Source: Campylobacteraceae bacterium (GTDB lineage: Bacteria > Campylobacterota > Campylobacteria > Campylobacterales > Campylobacteraceae). Taken from it: DNA of 64,000 bases. The stretch is taken from the NCBI GenBank assembly GCA_012519705.1, contig JAAYPR010000001.1, positions 1-64,000 of the forward strand, given 5' to 3'. Each line of letters begins with the position of its first letter. Position 1 is the first letter of the stretch. Shown here piece after piece: positions 60,825 through 64,000 of the stretch. A program made the position numbers and the translations under genes. The notes beneath the pieces were generated by a model, which was not told the origin of the DNA, searched no databases, and worked only from the letters and a program-made list of their open reading frames with translations.

Positions 60825-61796
60825 ATGTTAATAGATGGTCATGGTAGAGTTGTAGACTACCTTAGAGTTTCAGTAACTGAAAGATGTAACTTTAGATGTA
60901 AATACTGTATGCCGGATAAGCCTTTTGAGTGGGTTCCGCATGAGAATTTACTAAGCTTTGAAGAGCTTTTTATGTTTATAAAAGTTGCTATTGATGAAGG
61001 TGTTAAAAAGATAAGGATAACCGGCGGTGAGCCGCTTATTAGAAAAGATATTGATAAGTTTATAAAAATGATAAGTGACTACGCTCCTGAGATTGATTTA
61101 GCGATGACGACAAACGGCTACTTTTTAGAGCATTTTGCAAAGCCTTTAAAAGAGGCTGGACTTAAAAGAATAAATATGTCGCTTGATACTTTGGTTCCTG
61201 ATAGAGCGTATAAAATCGCAGGAAGAGATGTCTTAGCTAAGGTTTTGATGGGCTATGAAGCAGCACTTGAAGCTGGACTTAAAGTCAAGCTAAACACAGT
61301 TGCTCTAAAAGGGATAAATGATGATGAGATTTTAAATCTAATAGAGTTTGCAAAAAGCAAAGACTCAACTATCCGTTTTATCGAGTATATGGAAAACACT
61401 CACGCTAAATCTGACCTAAAAGGACTTAAAAAAGAGGAAATTTTAAAGATTGTCTCTAGTAAATACAGAGTCAAAGAACTTGGCAAAGCCCCAAACTCAC
61501 CTTCAACTATGTATGAGATAGATGGTGGCTATCAGTTTGGTATCATCGACCCTCATAAGCATGACTTTTGTGAGACATGTAATAGAATTCGCCTAACCGC
61601 TGAAGGCTATCTAATCCCATGTCTTTATTTTGATGAGGCGATGAGTATAAAAGATGCTGTTAAAAAAGGCGATATCAAAGCAGCAAGCGAGGTTTTAAGA
61701 GAAGTTTTAAGAAATAAACCTGAGAAAAATAGATGGGAAAATTCTATGCTAGAAGAGGATATCTCAACTAGAGCATTTTATCAAACTGGTGGATGA
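60825..61796 (+). CDS. moaA: GTP 3',8-cyclase MoaA
   Basis: [34 protein letters not shown]-terminal [18 protein letters not shown] and terminal GG. Confidence 0.97.
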   Translation: MLIDGHGRVVDYLRVSVTERCNFRCKYCMPDKPFEWVPHENLLSFEELFMFIKVAIDEGVKKIRITGGEPLIRKDIDKFIKMISDYAPEIDLAMTTNGYFLEHFAKPLKEAGLKRINMSLDTLVPDRAYKIAGRDVLAKVLMGYEAALEAGLKVKLNTVALKGINDDEILNLIEFAKSKDSTIRFIEYMENTHAKSDLKGLKKEEILKIVSSKYRVKELGKAPNSPSTMYEIDGGYQFGIIDPHKHDFCETCNRIRLTAEGYLIPCLYFDEAMSIKDAVKKGDIKAASEVLREVLRNKPEKNRWENSMLEEDISTRAFYQTGG

Positions 61797-62524
61797 TGGA
61801 GTTAGTTGAGGTTTTTCATAGCATTCAAGGAGAGGGAAAATATGCTGGGAAAAATGCTATTTTCTTCCGCTTTGCAGGGTGCAACTTAAGATGTAAAGGC
61901 TTTGGTGTAGAGGTGGTTTCGCCAAAAACTGGTGAAATGCTAACTGGCTGTGATACGATAAGGGCTGTTTATACAGGCCATTTTGAGAGTGAGAAAATCA
62001 GCTCATCAAAAGAACTTTTTGATAAAATTCCCACTTTTTGTTTTAAGCCTCTCATTGTTATAACTGGAGGAGAGCCGTTAATCCACCATAAAAACCCTAT
62101 TTTTTATGAGTTTGTTAGCGGGCTTTTAGAGCAAGGATTTGAGGTTCATTTTGAAACAAATGGAACGATAGAAGTTGATTTTGATAAATTTAGTGCTTAT
62201 AAAAGCTGTGTTTTTGCCATCTCTGTAAAGCTTTCAAACTCAGGTGAGAGCAGGGAAAAAAGGCTAAATTTCAAAGCTCTAAATTTGATAAAACAAAACG
62301 CAAAAGAGAGTTTTTACAAATTTGTGATAAACTCGGATTTAAAAAACGAAATAGATGAAATTTTAATAAACGCTAAAAGCGAAGTTTACTGTATGCCGAT
62401 GGGGAAAAATCAGGACGAGCTAGCCAAAAACGCAAAAGATGTTTTTAAGTTTTGTATAAAAAACGGCTACAACTACTCAGATAGACTTCATATAAGAGTG
62501 TTTAACACAGAAGAAAAAATATAA
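61793..62524 (+). CDS. queE: 7-carboxy-7-deazaguanine synthase QueE
   Basis: [41 protein letters not shown]; next to queD. Confidence 0.9.
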   Translation: MMELVEVFHSIQGEGKYAGKNAIFFRFAGCNLRCKGFGVEVVSPKTGEMLTGCDTIRAVYTGHFESEKISSSKELFDKIPTFCFKPLIVITGGEPLIHHKNPIFYEFVSGLLEQGFEVHFETNGTIEVDFDKFSAYKSCVFAISVKLSNSGESREKRLNFKALNLIKQNAKESFYKFVINSDLKNEIDEILINAKSEVYCMPMGKNQDELAKNAKDVFKFCIKNGYNYSDRLHIRVFNTEEKI

Positions 62525-62533
62525 AGAGTTAAG

Positions 62534-63115
62534 ATGATAATAAGAAAAATGTATAAATTTGAAAACGCCCACATTGTTCGCTCTTGCAGTTCAAGGCGGT
62601 GTAAAACTAGCATTCACGGACACTCTTATAGATGTGAAGTGCTTCTTCACTCAAATTTCTTGGATAACGCAGAGATGGTTTATGACTTTGGGCTTATGAA
62701 ACTAGGCATTAAAACTTTGATAGATAGTTTTGACCATGCAACGACTATCTATAGTGGTGATAGTGAAGAGTATAAAAACGATATAAAAAAACACTCTTTA
62801 AGATGGGTGGAAGTGCCTTACAACCCAAGTGCTGAGCAGTTTTGCAGGTTCTTTTTTGTCATGATTGATAGGCTTATAAGTTTGAGCATTATGCAAAATG
62901 GCGAGAGGGAAGTTAAACTTCATAGCATCATCGTTCATGAAACTGACACTGGTTATGCACAGTGCTTTAGAGAGGATGCTTATAATCCAAATATGGGCAC
63001 TATAAACTTAGAAGAGTTTGAATTTAGCGATGAGATTATCAGCGAGTGGGAAGACAAAGAGCTATTCAAAAAACTAATAAATGGCACTAAAATAGAGTTT
63101 CCAAAGGAGTGTTAA
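62534..63115 (+). CDS. queD: 6-carboxytetrahydropterin synthase QueD
   Basis: KFENAHIVRSC, IHGHSYRCEVLL, MVYDFGLMK, DHATTIY, PSAEQFCRFF. Confidence 0.93.
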   Translation: MIIRKMYKFENAHIVRSCSSRRCKTSIHGHSYRCEVLLHSNFLDNAEMVYDFGLMKLGIKTLIDSFDHATTIYSGDSEEYKNDIKKHSLRWVEVPYNPSAEQFCRFFFVMIDRLISLSIMQNGEREVKLHSIIVHETDTGYAQCFREDAYNPNMGTINLEEFEFSDEIISEWEDKELFKKLINGTKIEFPKEC

Positions 63116-63116
63116 G

Positions 63117-63506
63117 ATGAGTGAAACATATAGTATGGCGTTAAATTTGCATCTTGTATTTTATGATATTTTTTTAGCTTTGAGCGTTATTTACCTGCTT
63201 TTTACCCAGCTTGGTGGCGGGGTTAAGATGGTAAAAAGAGTTAGACTTTTACTACCGCTTTACAGCTCTATCTTAGCGGCTATGATATTTATGGGAGTTT
63301 TAGTTCTTTCAATGCTGGATTTTAAAATGACACTTAGTTATTTTGTTATGATAGTTTCGTCTATAGCTATTATTATTTTAATTGCTAAAAACAGCAAAGC
63401 TTTAAAAAAAGCCTACTATACAAAAACTCTAGATAGTTATAAAAAGCTCTCTAGAGTGCATTTAGCTTTGATTTTCTTTTTTGTTTTAATTCCTTGGTTA
63501 GTTTAA
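63117..63506 (+). CDS. Hypothetical four-TM membrane protein
   Basis: 129 aa, four hydrophobic segments, between queD and rsmE. Confidence 0.65.
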   Translation: MSETYSMALNLHLVFYDIFLALSVIYLLFTQLGGGVKMVKRVRLLLPLYSSILAAMIFMGVLVLSMLDFKMTLSYFVMIVSSIAIIILIAKNSKALKKAYYTKTLDSYKKLSRVHLALIFFFVLIPWLV

Positions 63507-63520
63507 GCAGGCGGCTTTAA

Positions 63521-64000
63521 ATGGTTTTTTTATACTCTAAATTTAGTGGCGATGAGTTTATAGAACTAGATGGTGATGAGTTTAGACATCTAAAAGTAAG
63601 GCGGGTAAAGCTAGGCGATAGGGTTGATGTAAGAAATTTAAAAGATGGATATAACTATATCTATGAAATCAAAGAGTTTGATAGAAGAAAAGCTACTTTA
63701 GAGCTTGTTTTCAAGCATAGCGTCATAGTGGAAAATGAAAGCAACCTAACTTTAGCGTGGGCTGTGGTTGAGCCAGCTGTTATAGAAAAAACTCTACCTT
63801 TATTAAACGAACTTGGAGTTAAAAATCTCTATTTTGTCTATACAGAGTTTTCACAGAAAAATTATAAGCTTGACTTTGAGAGAATGGAGAGAATTTTAAT
63901 CAACTCATCCCAGCAGTGTGGTAGAAATAGCATCATAAATTTAGAAATTTTTGGTGGCTTTGATGAGTTTGTGGATAAGTTTTCAAATGTCTCTTTGATA
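63521..64000 (+). CDS. rsmE: 16S rRNA m3U1498 methyltransferase, truncated by the window edge
   Basis: ATG 63521, MVFLYSKFSGDEFIELDGDEFRHLKVRRVKLGDRVDVRNLKDG; open to the end of the window; absent from the ORF track. Confidence 0.85.
   Translation, partial: MVFLYSKFSGDEFIELDGDEFRHLKVRRVKLGDRVDVRNLKDGYNYIYEIKEFDRRKATLELVFKHSVIVENESNLTLAWAVVEPAVIEKTLPLLNELGVKNLYFVYTEFSQKNYKLDFERMERILINSSQQCGRNSIINLEIFGGFDEFVDKFSNVSLI

Overview
This 64 kb AT-rich window reads as an ordinary, gene-dense chromosome segment from a Campylobacter-like Campylobacterota bacterium. The placement rests on gene content: a Nif-type NifU/NifS pair, a 14-gene nuo operon with atypical NuoE/NuoF, a CmeR/CmeABC-like efflux locus, UPF0323 and DUF3972. 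I saw no rRNA operon, CRISPR array, complete prophage or transposase. Main blocks are: lspA-glmM / rpsT-prfA; mntP and a DMT exporter; tRNA-Glu; nfo plus an AAA ATPase; a YgiC-like ligase with a UPF0323 lipoprotein; rpsU; cmeR-cmeABC; a Kef-type antiporter; a methyltransferase with a three-gene metal-type ABC importer; an ImmA/IrrE peptidase with a membrane-protein partner; nifU-nifS; folE; tig-clpP-def-comM-nnr; terC; uraA; a five-tRNA cluster; nuoA-N; miaA; ubiA-like; moaA-queE-queD; and a truncated rsmE at the right edge. No single feature is clearly a new large system. The observations most worth follow-up are: (1) a coupled ImmA/IrrE plus membrane-protein pair with no HTH partner and an upstream inverted repeat; (2) a perfect Fur-box core over the promoter of an uncharacterised secreted protein; (3) a tandem Cys/Trp/Asp repeat in a small exported protein; (4) a consensus sigma70 promoter with a CmeR-type operator before cmeA; (5) two GC-rich palindromic repeat elements; (6) a methyltransferase fused in operon to an ABC importer; (7) a QueE with a CX3CX18C cluster motif. 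All identifications come from reading the sequence; no database search was run.
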